DNA from: Pseudomonadales bacterium
GTDB lineage: Bacteria > Pseudomonadota > Gammaproteobacteria > Pseudomonadales > Halieaceae
Direction: 5' to 3'
Assembly: GCA_024234815.1 (NCBI GenBank)
Contig: JACKNO010000004.1
Span: 607,349 to 671,348 of the forward strand
DNA length: 64,000 nucleotides
This document shows, piece after piece, positions 27,955 through 41,800 of the stretch. The notes beneath the pieces were generated by a model. The model worked only from the letters and a program-made list of their open reading frames with translations. It was not told the DNA's origin and made no database searches. Each line of letters opens with the position of its first letter. The first letter of the stretch is position 1. The position numbers were made by a program, and so were the translations under genes.

Positions 27955-29605
27955 ACACACGCTCCTTGAAAGGCTCGATTCCTACACGCCGGTAAGTGTC
28001 GAGAAAAATTTCATCCTCCTCGCGCAGTTCCAGATAGGTGGTCAGCAGTTTGTCTATCACGTCAGGCATATCGTCCTGACTGAAGGATGGGCCGAGAATC
28101 TTGCCGATGGATGCGTTCTTTGCCTGGCTTCCACCCAGACAGACCTGGTAGAACTCTTCGCCCTTTTTATCCACGCCAAGGATACCGATATGGCCGATGT
28201 GGTGGTGGCCACAGGCATTCATGCAGCCACTGATATTGAGCTCGATTGGCCCCAGGTCATACAGGTAATCCAGGTCGTCAAAGCGGGCCTGGATGGCTTC
28301 GGCAACGGGAATCGACTTGGCGTTGGCGAGGGAGCAATAGTCGCCGCCAGGACAACAGATTATGTCGGTCAGGTAGCCATGATTGGCCGTGGCCAGGCCG
28401 GCTTTCTGCAGTCTTTGCCACAGGGTGTAGAGCTGGTCCATCTGGACGTCGGCCAGCACCATATTCTGCTGGTGGGTAGTGCGAATTTCGCCGAAGGAGA
28501 ACTCATCGGCGAGATCGGCCATCAGTTCCAGCTGGGAGTCGGTGATGTCTCCGGGAGCGAAGCCGGTGGCCTTGAGGGAGATGTTGACTATCTGATACCC
28601 GGGAACCCTGTGCGCGACGGTATTGCGCTTGACCCAGTTGCCAAAGATGGGCTCCCTGACGCACTCGGCAGTCAGCTTTGAAGTCGCCTCTGTGGCATCC
28701 AGGGTAAGATAGTCCGGTTCGGTGAAAAAGGATTTCGCCCGATCGATCTCCTGCTCCGTCAGGGTGGCCGGGCCATCCTTCAGGGCGACCCATTCCTGTT
28801 CTACCATCTCCCGGAAAGCGTCCACTCCCATGGCCTTTACCAGTATTTTAATGCGCGCCTTGAACTTGTTGTCTCTGCGCCCGTTCTGGTTATAAACCCG
28901 TAAAATAGCTTCCAGGTAGGTCAAGAGGTGTTTTTTCTCAAGCCATTCACAGATGACCGAGCCGATTACCGGGGTTCGCCCCAGGCCACCGCCAGCGAGT
29001 ATCTTGCAGCCGATCTCACCCTCGGCATTGGGCACCAGTTCGATACCGATATCGTGGGCATGGATAGCCGCCCGGTCCTCGGCAGTGCCGCAGACCGCTA
29101 TTTTGAACTTGCGCGGCAGGAAAGCGAATTCCGGGTGCAGGGTCGACCACTGGCGAATGATCTCACAGTAGGGGCGGGGGTCTTCCAACTCGTCCGTGGC
29201 CACGCCGGCGTATTGATCAGTGGTTGTGTTGCGTATGCAATTGCCGCTGGTCTGGATGGCATGCATCTGTACGCTGGCCAGTTCCGCCAGGATGTCAGGC
29301 ACTTCCTCCAGGCGGGGCCAGTTCAACTGAATATTCTGGCGGGTGCTGACGTGGGCGTAGCCCTTGTCAAACACGCGGGTAATTTCCGCAAGCTTACGCA
29401 ACTGCGTGCTGTTCAGCAGGCCGTAAGGCACTGCAATCCGCATCATGGGAGCCAGCCGCTGAATGTACAGGCCGTTCTGGAGACGCAGCGGCAAGAACTC
29501 GCTGTCACTCAGTTTTCCGGCGAGAAAACGCTCGGTCTGGCCGCGAAACTGAGCGACTCTCTGATCGACTATCAATTGGTCGTACTGGTCGTAAACGTAC
29601 ATCAA
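27938..29605 (-). CDS. cysI: Sulfite reductase hemoprotein (ferredoxin-type CysI)
   Basis: A 555-residue siroheme/4Fe-4S reductase. Cluster cysteines are in CCPGGDYCSLA and ISGCMNACGHHH, and an N-terminal half (STRQNIQLNW) repeats the ferredoxin-like fold. Length and sequence match the single-protein pseudomonad CysI. It reduces sulfite to sulfide for cysteine synthesis. No NADPH-flavoprotein partner (CysJ) is adjacent, consistent with a ferredoxin donor. Start ATG at 29605 or 29602. Confidence 0.93.
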   Translation of the reverse strand: MMYVYDQYDQLIVDQRVAQFRGQTERFLAGKLSDSEFLPLRLQNGLYIQRLAPMMRIAVPYGLLNSTQLRKLAEITRVFDKGYAHVSTRQNIQLNWPRLEEVPDILAELASVQMHAIQTSGNCIRNTTTDQYAGVATDELEDPRPYCEIIRQWSTLHPEFAFLPRKFKIAVCGTAEDRAAIHAHDIGIELVPNAEGEIGCKILAGGGLGRTPVIGSVICEWLEKKHLLTYLEAILRVYNQNGRRDNKFKARIKILVKAMGVDAFREMVEQEWVALKDGPATLTEQEIDRAKSFFTEPDYLTLDATEATSKLTAECVREPIFGNWVKRNTVAHRVPGYQIVNISLKATGFAPGDITDSQLELMADLADEFSFGEIRTTHQQNMVLADVQMDQLYTLWQRLQKAGLATANHGYLTDIICCPGGDYCSLANAKSIPVAEAIQARFDDLDYLYDLGPIELNISGCMNACGHHHIGHIGILGVDKKGEEFYQVCLGGSQAKNASIGKILGPSFSQDDMPDVIDKLLTTYLELREEDEIFLDTYRRVGIEPFKERVYAKAD

Positions 29606-29801
29606 GAAATCCTGTTACAAGGTCCCCGCCACTCATGGCCTGCCCGAGGGGCGCTACCTTACCAGAAAAGTAGCGCGGATTATTAGTAAGAATATTTATA
29701 AGGTTAGAACGCTCCCGGACGTCGTGGAGAGCCTTTTGCAGCCCCTCCCAGCGCCGCGCCGGGGAGGACTAAAAAGTCTTTGTAGCCGCCTTGCCGAAAG
29801 C

Positions 29802-29829
29802 TTGGGTCTGCCTGTATTGCTGCTATAAT
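29802..29829 (+). promoter_or_regulatory. Sigma-70 promoter of the 40-residue gene
   Basis: A -35 TTGGGT (29802-29807) is followed after 16 nt by a perfect -10 TATAAT (29824-29829). This gives a leader of about 25 nt before the small ORF. Confidence 0.65.
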
Positions 29830-29860
29830 GTCGCCCTGTTTACCCCATCTGGAGAGAGAA

Positions 29861-29983
29861 ATGTCTGACAAGTTGAATGTGGAGCGCGAGGCCGACGGTG
29901 TGGCTGATTCTATCGCTGTCGTCGCGATTGTGGCCGTTGTCGTCTGCACCCTGTATCTGTGGTTGTCTGGCATGCCCACCTGA
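29861..29983 (+). CDS. 40-residue single-span membrane peptide
   Basis: It encodes 40 residues: a charged N-terminus (MSDKLNVEREADGVADS) and one hydrophobic helix rich in Val and Ala (about 18-36), ending WLSGMPT. GGAGAGAG lies 5 nt before the ATG, and a good promoter with a perfect TATAAT sits upstream. I do not recognise a family. The topology suggests an N-in or N-out anchor peptide. Expression signals rather than homology support it. Confidence 0.65.
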   Translation: MSDKLNVEREADGVADSIAVVAIVAVVVCTLYLWLSGMPT

Positions 29984-29990
29984 GTGAGCG

Positions 29991-30029
29991 GGGTTGGGCC
30001 GGTGATTCATCGGCCTGAATCCCCAACCC
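29991..30029 (+). terminator. Long hairpin after the 40-residue gene
   Basis: GGGTTGGG (29991-29998) pairs with CCCAACCC (30022-30029). Inside, CCGGTGA and TCATCGG pair with one wobble. No T tract follows, so termination would be weak or rho-assisted. Confidence 0.4.
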
Positions 30030-30068
30030 GGTTTCCCAATCCTGGTTTCCCGACCCTAGTTTCCCGAC
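30027..30068. repeat. Three tandem 14-bp imperfect repeats
   Basis: Three adjacent 14-bp units share the pattern CCNNGTTTCCCNAN (30027-30040, 30041-30054, 30055-30068). The last unit encodes the C-terminal codons and stop of the DUF2970 gene on the minus strand, so the array touches a coding end. Confidence 0.7.
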
Positions 30069-30304
30069 CCTTTCAGCACCAGCTGTACCACTGTAAAAAC
30101 CACGCCGATAAAAACCAGGGTGAATATCACCCCGGCTGCAATGAACACGCCGATTTTTCCCTGCTTGAAATCACGTTCCCGGTTTTTGCTGCTCTGCACC
30201 CCGAGCCCTGCCGCCAGCACGCTGCTTAGCACCTGCGCGGGGTTCAATGATTTTTCTGCGTCCTTTTGTTCCGCTTCGGCGCGGTTGTTTTCGCCTTCAC
30301 TCAT
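30056..30304 (-). CDS. DUF2970 family small membrane protein
   Basis: An 82-residue protein. An acidic, Glu-rich N-terminus precedes LNPAQVLSSVLAAGLGVQSSKNRERDF, the DUF2970 signature, and then a single transmembrane helix (about 50-74). Function is unknown; the family is common in gammaproteobacteria. It lies 14 nt downstream of metH on the same strand, so it is probably expressed with it. The C-terminus is set by the last unit of a 14-bp tandem repeat. Confidence 0.82.
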   Translation of the reverse strand: MSEGENNRAEAEQKDAEKSLNPAQVLSSVLAAGLGVQSSKNRERDFKQGKIGVFIAAGVIFTLVFIGVVFTVVQLVLKGSGN

Positions 30305-30318
30305 TGCAGGCCTCCTTG

Positions 30319-34011
<3,693 letters not shown>

Positions 34012-34131
34012 GACAAATCTCTCGGTATCGCCGGAGCAGAGAGCTGCTCCCGGTAAAAAAGCCAGCTAGTCTAGCAGATTGGAATCATGCCAGCAGGTGG
34101 TGCTCGCGTTTTTGTGAACAAGTTTGGTAGA

Positions 34132-34156
34132 ATACCTGAGTAATTTAGTCGGGATG
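34132..34156 (+). promoter_or_regulatory. IscR type 1 binding site upstream of nfuA
   Basis: This 25-bp stretch matches the E. coli IscR type 1 consensus at 21 positions by my count, including the central GAnTAATTTAGTC core and the left ATACCTG. It lies between a TAGAAT -10-like element (34128) and the nfuA start, a position suited to repression by [2Fe-2S]-IscR. The match was judged by eye. Confidence 0.6.
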
Positions 34157-34165
34157 GAACAATCG

Positions 34166-34741
34166 ATGATCACCATTACTGAATCGGCCCAGGAATACCT
34201 GGCAGAACTTCTGGCAAAACAGGAAGATGCGCTGGGTGTCAGGGTCTTTATCAACCAGCCTGGTACCTCCAGGGCCGAGACCTGTATCGCCTACTGCCGC
34301 GAGGGCGACCTGCAGGATGGCGACGAGGAGCGTGAATTTGCCGGCTTCAAGGCCTGGTTCGACGCCCGCAGCCTGCCATACCTGGAAGATGCGCTGGTGG
34401 ATTACTCCAAGGACCGCATGGGCGGGCAACTTACCATCAAGGCCCCGAACGCCAAGATGCCCCGGGTCGATGCAGACAGCTCCATGGAGGACCGCATCAA
34501 CTACGTTCTTTACAACGAAATAAACCCATCCCTCGCGGCTCACGGCGGCGAAGTCAGCCTGGTCGAGGTCACGGACGATTTGTACGCGATTTTGCGATTC
34601 GGTGGCGGCTGCCAGGGCTGTAGCGCCGTCGATATGACGCTCAAGAGTGGCGTCGAAAAGACCCTGCTGGAGCAGTTACCGCAGTTGCAGGGCGTGCGCG
34701 ACACGACAGATCACAGCGACCGATCACAGGCGTATTATTGA
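34166..34741 (+). CDS. nfuA: Fe/S biogenesis protein NfuA
   Basis: About 191 residues. An N-terminal degenerate A-type domain (MITITESAQEYLAELLAKQ) is followed by a C-terminal Nfu domain whose CxxC (GGGCQGCS) binds a bridging [4Fe-4S] cluster. NfuA delivers clusters to target proteins, especially under oxidative or iron stress. ATG 34166 gives the conserved start; ATG 34154 would add four residues. It is divergent from metH. Confidence 0.94.
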   Translation: MITITESAQEYLAELLAKQEDALGVRVFINQPGTSRAETCIAYCREGDLQDGDEEREFAGFKAWFDARSLPYLEDALVDYSKDRMGGQLTIKAPNAKMPRVDADSSMEDRINYVLYNEINPSLAAHGGEVSLVEVTDDLYAILRFGGGCQGCSAVDMTLKSGVEKTLLEQLPQLQGVRDTTDHSDRSQAYY

Positions 34742-34796
34742 ACCCGGCTCAGCCGTGACCTCGAAGGCCTGAGGGGCGCCCCCGCTCACCGCCTGC

Positions 34797-35870
34797 TCAC
34801 GCCATGCGCGTGGGCAGGATATCTTTTATCCTGTCACGCATGGCCCGCAGGCACTGCTCCGTTGTCTCCCAGCCGATGCAGCCGTCGGTGACAGATACGC
34901 CATAGGCCAGCTCCTCGAGGTTATCGGGGATGGACTGGTTGCCGGCGTTGATGTGGCTTTCGATCATCAGGCCGACTATGGACTTGTTACCTTCCAGTAT
35001 CTGGTTCGCCACGTTTTCCACTACCAATGGCTGCAACTCGGGCTGCTTGTTGCTGTTGGCGTGGCTGCAATCGACCATGATATTAGCGGGCACGCCGGCT
35101 TTCTCCAGCGCCTGCTCGCACAGGCGGATATGTACCGAATCGTAATTGGGTCCCCCGCTGCCGCCACGCAGCACAATATGGCCGTAGCGGTTGCCGCGGG
35201 TGGTGAATACCGCCACCTGCCCCTCGCTGTTGATGCCCAGGAAGCGGTGCGGCTTGGCCACCGAGTTGAGCGCGTTGGTCGCCACGGTGAGACCGCCGTC
35301 CGTACCGTTCTTGAAGCCGACCGGTGAAGACAGCCCGCTCGCCATCTCCCGGTGGGTCTGGGATTCGGTGGTGCGGGCACCAATTGCGCTCCAGCTGATC
35401 AGGTCCTGCAGGTATTGCGGCGTAATAGGGTCCAGCGCCTCGGTGGAGGTGGGCAGGCCCAGTTCCAGTATGTCCAGCAGCAGTTGCCGCCCGATATGCA
35501 GCCCTTCCTCGATCTTGAACGAGTCGTCCATATGGGGGTCGTTGATCAGGCCTTTCCAGCCAACAGTCGTGCGCGGTTTCTCAAAATAGACGCGCATGAC
35601 GATGTACAGGGTATCGGAAAGCTCATCCGCCAGCGCCTTCAGGCGCCGCGCATAATCCATGGCCACCACCGGATCGTGAATGGAACAGGGGCCGACGACC
35701 ACGAAAAAACGGTGGTCCTTGCGATCCAGGATATCCTGTATGACAGCGCGACTGCCCGTCACCATATCGTGAGCCGGATTAGACATGGGCAGTGCGCGTT
35801 TCAGCTGCTCCGGCGTGACCAGCACGGCCTGCGAATCAACGTTAATATTGTGTACTTCGATATTGCTCAT
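34797..35870 (-). CDS. 3-deoxy-7-phosphoheptulonate synthase (DAHP synthase, type I)
   Basis: A 357-residue class I DAHP synthase. VGPCSIHD (near 59) and the YFEKPRTTVGWKGL block bind PEP and Mn2+, and DCSHANSNK is the metal-site signature. It makes DAHP from PEP and erythrose-4-phosphate at the head of the shikimate pathway. Which aromatic amino acid inhibits it (AroF, AroG or AroH type) is not certain from sequence alone. Convergent with nfuA. Confidence 0.93.
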   Translation of the reverse strand: MSNIEVHNINVDSQAVLVTPEQLKRALPMSNPAHDMVTGSRAVIQDILDRKDHRFFVVVGPCSIHDPVVAMDYARRLKALADELSDTLYIVMRVYFEKPRTTVGWKGLINDPHMDDSFKIEEGLHIGRQLLLDILELGLPTSTEALDPITPQYLQDLISWSAIGARTTESQTHREMASGLSSPVGFKNGTDGGLTVATNALNSVAKPHRFLGINSEGQVAVFTTRGNRYGHIVLRGGSGGPNYDSVHIRLCEQALEKAGVPANIMVDCSHANSNKQPELQPLVVENVANQILEGNKSIVGLMIESHINAGNQSIPDNLEELAYGVSVTDGCIGWETTEQCLRAMRDRIKDILPTRMA

Positions 35871-36117
35871 CGGTTGTTACCTGATACAGTCATTTGGATT
35901 GCCCCTCCAATAGCGGGGCGAATTCTATAGCACCGGGGCTGTATTGGGTAGGCGGGGCTCTCCGGCGGTTCCGGACGTTGTTGTTCAAGGCACTCTCGAG
36001 ACTTCCTTGAATCTGGCTTTAAAGCCGCCCTGAACTCCCGGTTTTGACGCCGCTTCGGGCGCGCCGTTTGGCGCCGATAGTAGTGACACCGTACGAACAC
36101 GACACAAGGAGCAGTTT

Positions 36118-38841
36118 TTGCCGCGCAGTCTCTATGACATAACACCGCTGGTCCCGCTGGTCGAGGCGGGATATGTCCTGCTCACGCCCAATCTACGCCT
36201 GGCCAGACGCATCAAGTCGGAATGGGATGCGCGCCGGATTGCCAGTGGAGCCACCGCGTGGGAGCCGATTCCGGTGCAACCCCTGGAGAGCTGGCTGGCG
36301 CAACAATGGCAGCGGGCTGTCGCCCTGGGGCTAGTCGCGCCGCTGGTGCCCATTAACAGCGCCCTGGCTGGCGAGATTTGGCAGCAGGTGGTAGCGCAGG
36401 AGGAGAGCGAATCGAACCAGTACCACCTGCTGCGCCCGGCTGCGGCCGCAGAACTGGCAGCCCAGGCCCGGGAGACGCTGTTGCGTTGGCAGGTGGATAC
36501 GAGCAGACAGAACCTGCGTCAGGAATTTACCCTGGACAGGGATTGCGGCACTTTTCTGCGCTGGCTTGACCTCTTCGAACAGCGCCTGGCGGCGGCGGGG
36601 CAGGGAACAGCGCTCGACTGTGTTCGCGCGCTGCAAAGCTGCGCCCCACAGATGCCGCGCTCCCGCGTTGCACTCGTCGAGTTCGACGATATTCCGCCGC
36701 TGTACCAGGCCGTGGTCACGGCTCTGTCTGATCAATCGCAAGTCATTGAACCGGCAGGAGAACCCGGTGAGCGATATCTCTACGCTTTCCCTGACAAGCG
36801 CGCGGAGTTGCAGGCCGTGGCGCGCTGGGCAGCCACCACCAGCCGGGAGAATCCGGCCAGCTCGGTTGGCATAGTCCTGAGTGATATGGCTGCGGAGCGG
36901 GTTGCGCTGGAACACCTTTTGCGGAGGGAATTCGATTGTCTGGGTGAGAACTACACCAGCCTGCCTGTCAATTTTTCTACCGGTATATCCCTGGACAGGG
37001 CGCCGGTAGTGCGCGATGCCCTTGCAGCGCTGGCCCTGGCGGGACCCCGCACCACGGTGGCTGCCGTAACCGCGCTGCTGCAGTCCCGCTTTCTGAATCT
37101 GCCCGATGCGCTCACCGCCTTGGCCGGCCGTTTCCAGACGCGCCTGTTCGACGCCGGCAGGGAGGAGTTGAACACAGCCGACCTGCGTCACCTGGCCAGC
37201 GAGGTCCGGCATGGCGAGAGCAAGGGCCTGCTGCTGGGGCAGTATCTGCTCGCCATTTCAGGCATGCGGGAGTTACGCCAAAGCGCGCTGCCCTCTGCCT
37301 GGGTTGAACGCTTCTGCGAAGTACTCGGCGTTTGGGGCTGGCCCGGCCCCGGCCCACTCGACTCGCTGGAATTCCAGCAGGTTGAGTTGTGGTATCGCAC
37401 CCTGGATGAGTTCAGGGGCTACGACGCGGTATGCAATCCCCTGTCGTTCAGCCAGGCCCTGCAGTTGTTTCGCAGCAGTTGCGCTCGCCAGATGTCACAA
37501 CCCAGGACCGCCGATGCCAAAGTGCAGGTGCTGGGCCCATTGGAGGCGGCGGGGCTGGCATTTGATCACCTGTGGGTGTGTGGTATGCAGGCCACTCGCT
37601 GGCCGGCGCCGGCGAGACCCAACCCCTTTATTCCCCAGGGGCTGCAAAGGCGCCTGCAGATGCCGCACGCCACCGCGCAGCGCGAGTGGATGTTCGCGCA
37701 GGGCTTGCTCAGGCAATACGAGCGCTCAACGCCGATGCTGCACGCCAGCTATTGTCGACAGATGGATGATGCCCCGGAAATGCCCAGCGCCTTGCTGGAA
37801 GGGTTCACTCCCGCCGAGCCACCTGTCGCGGTGGGAATTGATCCGGACTGGCTCCGGCTCTGGCAGCAACGCCAGCCGCTGCTGCTCGACGATAGCAGTG
37901 CTCCGCCGCCCGGCGCCGCGGAGTTGGAGGCCATCAGTGGTGGCAGTGGACTGCTGGAAGACCAGTCCCAGTGTCCTTTCAGGGCCTTTGCCCGGCGCCG
38001 TTTGGGGGTCGAGCCATTGCCTGATTTCACTATCGGTTTGTCCGCGAGCGAGCGCGGATCCCTGTTACACGACGCCCTCAAGATATTGTGGGGAGAGATT
38101 CGGGATCAGGCCAGCCTGCTGGCGCTGGGCGATAGCGCCGAGGCGGAGGTGATTGCAGGCGCTGTGCGCGGCGCTATCGAGATAATCCCTGGCGCTCGCA
38201 GGCAGCTGCTGGGCAGGGCTTACTGGCAATTGGAAAGCAGGCGCCTCGACCGCCTGTTGCGCGAGTGGCTGGCGGTGGAGCGCCAGCGCGGCGAGTTCGT
38301 CGTCAGCGAGCGCGAATCGGATATTTCCCTGCGTATGGGCGCACTGCAACTGCGCCTGCGAGTGGATCGAATCGACCGACTGCCCGATGGGTCCCTGATG
38401 GTCATCGATTACAAGTCGGGGGTCAGCAGGGTCCAGGACTGGCTGGGCGAACGCCCGGCCAAACCCCAGTTACTGCTCTATGGCAGCGCTGCCGCAGAGC
38501 CGCCAGCAGCCCTTGCCTTCGCGCAGGTGCGCCACCGCGACAGCAAGTTTGTGGGCCTGGGCCGCACCGAGGCTGCGCCGGGGGTTGGCACCGATATCGG
38601 CAAAGCCGTAAAGGGGCGCATGGACGCCACTGACTGGGAGTCCCTGAATGAACACTGGCGCCGGAACCTCCAGCGACTGGCATTGGAGTTTGTCTCGGGG
38701 CAGGCCCGGGTTGATCCGCTGACACCGGCGAGTTGCACATGGTGCGGACTGCAGGCGCTGTGCAGGGTCGGGATAGACGGCATGAATAGTCCGCAGGAAA
38801 CCGCGGAGATTGCGGACGGCGACGAGGAGTATGCGTCATGA
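36118..38841 (+). CDS. AddB-like PD-(D/E)XK nuclease with Fe-S cluster
   Basis: A 907-residue protein of the gammaproteobacterial probable DNA repair protein family (TIGR03623-like). It has a degenerate helicase body and a C-terminal nuclease with SLMVIDYKSG. Cysteines in QSQCPFRAF and in SCTWCGLQALCRVG form the AddB-type 4Fe-4S staple. The TTG start has AAGGAG 7 nt upstream. The stop overlaps the helicase start (ATGA), implying a heterodimer for double-strand end resection. It is distinct from canonical RecB/RecC. Confidence 0.82.
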   Translation: MPRSLYDITPLVPLVEAGYVLLTPNLRLARRIKSEWDARRIASGATAWEPIPVQPLESWLAQQWQRAVALGLVAPLVPINSALAGEIWQQVVAQEESESNQYHLLRPAAAAELAAQARETLLRWQVDTSRQNLRQEFTLDRDCGTFLRWLDLFEQRLAAAGQGTALDCVRALQSCAPQMPRSRVALVEFDDIPPLYQAVVTALSDQSQVIEPAGEPGERYLYAFPDKRAELQAVARWAATTSRENPASSVGIVLSDMAAERVALEHLLRREFDCLGENYTSLPVNFSTGISLDRAPVVRDALAALALAGPRTTVAAVTALLQSRFLNLPDALTALAGRFQTRLFDAGREELNTADLRHLASEVRHGESKGLLLGQYLLAISGMRELRQSALPSAWVERFCEVLGVWGWPGPGPLDSLEFQQVELWYRTLDEFRGYDAVCNPLSFSQALQLFRSSCARQMSQPRTADAKVQVLGPLEAAGLAFDHLWVCGMQATRWPAPARPNPFIPQGLQRRLQMPHATAQREWMFAQGLLRQYERSTPMLHASYCRQMDDAPEMPSALLEGFTPAEPPVAVGIDPDWLRLWQQRQPLLLDDSSAPPPGAAELEAISGGSGLLEDQSQCPFRAFARRRLGVEPLPDFTIGLSASERGSLLHDALKILWGEIRDQASLLALGDSAEAEVIAGAVRGAIEIIPGARRQLLGRAYWQLESRRLDRLLREWLAVERQRGEFVVSERESDISLRMGALQLRLRVDRIDRLPDGSLMVIDYKSGVSRVQDWLGERPAKPQLLLYGSAAAEPPAALAFAQVRHRDSKFVGLGRTEAAPGVGTDIGKAVKGRMDATDWESLNEHWRRNLQRLALEFVSGQARVDPLTPASCTWCGLQALCRVGIDGMNSPQETAEIADGDEEYAS

Positions 38842-41800
38842 GCGTCATTGATGCGACCCAGCGCGCCCGGGCGATAGATCCGCTGGCGAGTTTTTGCGTC
38901 AGTGCGCCGGCGGGGTCCGGCAAGACCGAGTTGCTCATCCAGCGTTACCTGCAGCTGCTGTCTCGTGTGGAGCGCCCCGAGCAGGTACTCGCGATTACCT
39001 TCACGCGCAAGGCGGCCGCGGAGATGCGGGGCAGGGTAGTGGAAGCGCTGCAGGCCGCCCGCGACGGTGAGCCCTGCACTACTGATCACGAGCGGGTGAC
39101 CAGGAACCTTGCCGAACAGGCACTGGTCGCCGACCAACGCGGTAACTGGCACCTGGTGCGGGATATTTCCCGCCTCAATATCAAGACCATCGACAGCTTT
39201 TGCGGCGGCCTTACCCGGCAGATGCCCGTACTCAGTGATTTTGGGGGGCAGGCCAGCGTGGTTGACGATGCGGTCGAGCTGTATGCCCGCGCCGTGGTCG
39301 AGCTGTTCACGCAGTTGGACAGCGCTCACCCGGTGGCCGAGGATATCGGCGCCCTGTTGCTGCATTTCGACAATAACTGGGAGCGCTTGCAAAGCCTGCT
39401 GGTGGCGATGCTGGGCCGGCGCGAGCAGTGGCGTCACTATGTCGGCGTGAACCGCGATCCGGAAGCTTCGGAGGCCTACCTGGTGGCGACTGTACGGGAC
39501 CTCGTGCGAGGGGAGCTCGGCACCCTCAGCGCGAGGCTCGCACCTTACCAGGCGCCGTTGCTGGAGCTCCTGCAATATGCCACCGCCAGTCTTGGTGAGT
39601 CGGTACCCTCTGCGTTTCCCGGCAGCGAGCCGGATGATGTCGCCGCCTGGCGCCGGCTGCGCGCCATGTTGCTGACCAACACCGGTGGCTGGCGCCAGCG
39701 CCTCGACAAAACCATGGGCTTCCCCGCGGGAAAGGGGGCAGCTGCGGAGCGCAAGGACCAACTCAAGGAACTACTGGCTGAACTGCGGGAACTGGACGGG
39801 CTCGAGCAGCTGCTTGCGGATGTGAGCGTGTTGCCGGAGATCGACACCGGCAGTGAATCCTGGCAACTGCTTGTGCACCTGTCACGTGTATTGCCGCTGC
39901 TCGCCGCGCAACTGCTACTGGTGTTCCAGCAGGAGGGTGCCGTGGATCATAACCAGGTGGCGCTGTCGGCACTGCAGGCCCTCGGCGATGAGGACGCCCC
40001 TACCGAGCTCGCCCTGCGACTGGATTACCGCATCGAGCACATTCTGGTGGACGAGTTCCAGGATACCGCGATCAACCAGTACGAATTGATACATGCGCTG
40101 ACACGCGGCTGGGGTTCGCACAATGCGGCCAACCCTCAGGCGCCGCGCACGGTGATGATCGTTGGCGATGGCATGCAGTCCATTTACGGTTTTCGCGGCG
40201 CCAACGTCGGCCTGTTCCTTAAAGCGAGGCTGGAGGGCTTCAACGGCGTGCCCCTGGAGCACCTGCAATTACGCGCTAATTTTCGCTCGGAAGCGGGAGT
40301 GGTGAACTGGGTCAACGACAGTTTCAGCGGCGCGTTCCCCGTTCGGGATGATATCAACCGGGGGCGGGTGAGCTACACGCCGGCTGCCGCCGTACGCCCG
40401 CAGGGGCCGGAGCCGGCGGTGGGCCTGCACGGGTTTCTTGGCGACGACGCCGTTGCCCGGGAAATCGCGTTTGTCTGCAAGCAGATCGCCGATACCTGTG
40501 CCGACCCCGGTCATACCAGCATCGCCGTACTCGGGCGCAGCCGCGGTCACCTGCAACCCGTGCTGGAAGGCTTGCAGAGACTTGGTATCGCCTACAGCGC
40601 ACAGGCCATGGACAGTCTTGCCAGTTCCGCGCTGGTCATTGACCTCGTGACCCTGTGCCGGGCACTGGCAAGCGATGTCGATCGCCTGGCGTGGATGGCG
40701 TTGCTGCGGGCGCCCTGGTGCGGTCTTGACCTGGCCGACCTGTTGCACATCGGCCGCTGGGGAGAACCCCCGCGCTATACGCCTGTATGGCTGGCGCTAC
40801 AGGACGCCACGCTGCGCGCATCCCTGAGCAGCGACGGCAGGCAGCGGCTTGAGGCGGTACTGGGCGTACTGGCACAGGCGAGGCGCAAGCGCGACCGCCT
40901 CGGCTTGCGCGCGTGGATAGAGCGCACCTGGCTGGACCTTGGCGGCCCGGCTATCGCCTCGGACGCCGCGGCACTGGAGGACGCCGAAAGCTTCTTCCAA
41001 CTGCTGGAGCGCGCGGAGCTGGAGGGCAGGGGGCTCGACATCGAGTGGCTCGAGCGCTGCCTGGATAAACAATTCATGAACGGTGGCGAAGCCGGCGGCA
41101 AAGTGCAGATCATGACTCTCCACAAGGCCAAGGGGCTGGAATTCGACTGCGTATTTATCCCGCAATTGGCCAGGGTGGCACGCGGTGACGATCGCGAACT
41201 CCTGCTCTGGGACGAGCACAGCGACCAGAACGGTGAGCGCAGCTTCCTGTTGGCAACTGATGACCATTCCCCGGCCGGCGCGCCCACGCTCTACAACTAC
41301 CTGGACAAACTGCGCAAGGAGAAGAGCCTGCAGGAGGGCACCCGCCTGCTGTACGTGGGGGCGACGCGGGCGGTACGCAAACTGGTCCTCAGTGCCAGCC
41401 TGAAACTGGATGCCGCCAACGGGGAGCCGCGGGCGCCGGCCGAGCGCAGTCTGCTTGGCCCCATCTGGCCCAGTTTTCGCGAGCAGATGATCCGGCATGA
41501 GCCGGATACGACACCGGTCACTGACAGCTCGGCAACGGCGACCAGGCGACTGCTGCGCTTGCAGATACCGGTACCGGCCGCTTCGATTCCTGTGGAAGAC
41601 AGTGCTGATAACGCCGCTGGCCCCAATATTCCCGAGCGCCCCCTCAACTACCAGCAGCGGTGCGTCGGCACCGTAGTGCACATGGCGCTTGATGAGTTGT
41701 CCCGCATGGAGGAACTTCCCTGCGCTATCGGGCAGGCGCAACGCCTGCGCTGGCGCACGGAACTGGCCCGGCTGGGCCTGTTCGGCGCGGCGCTCGACGA

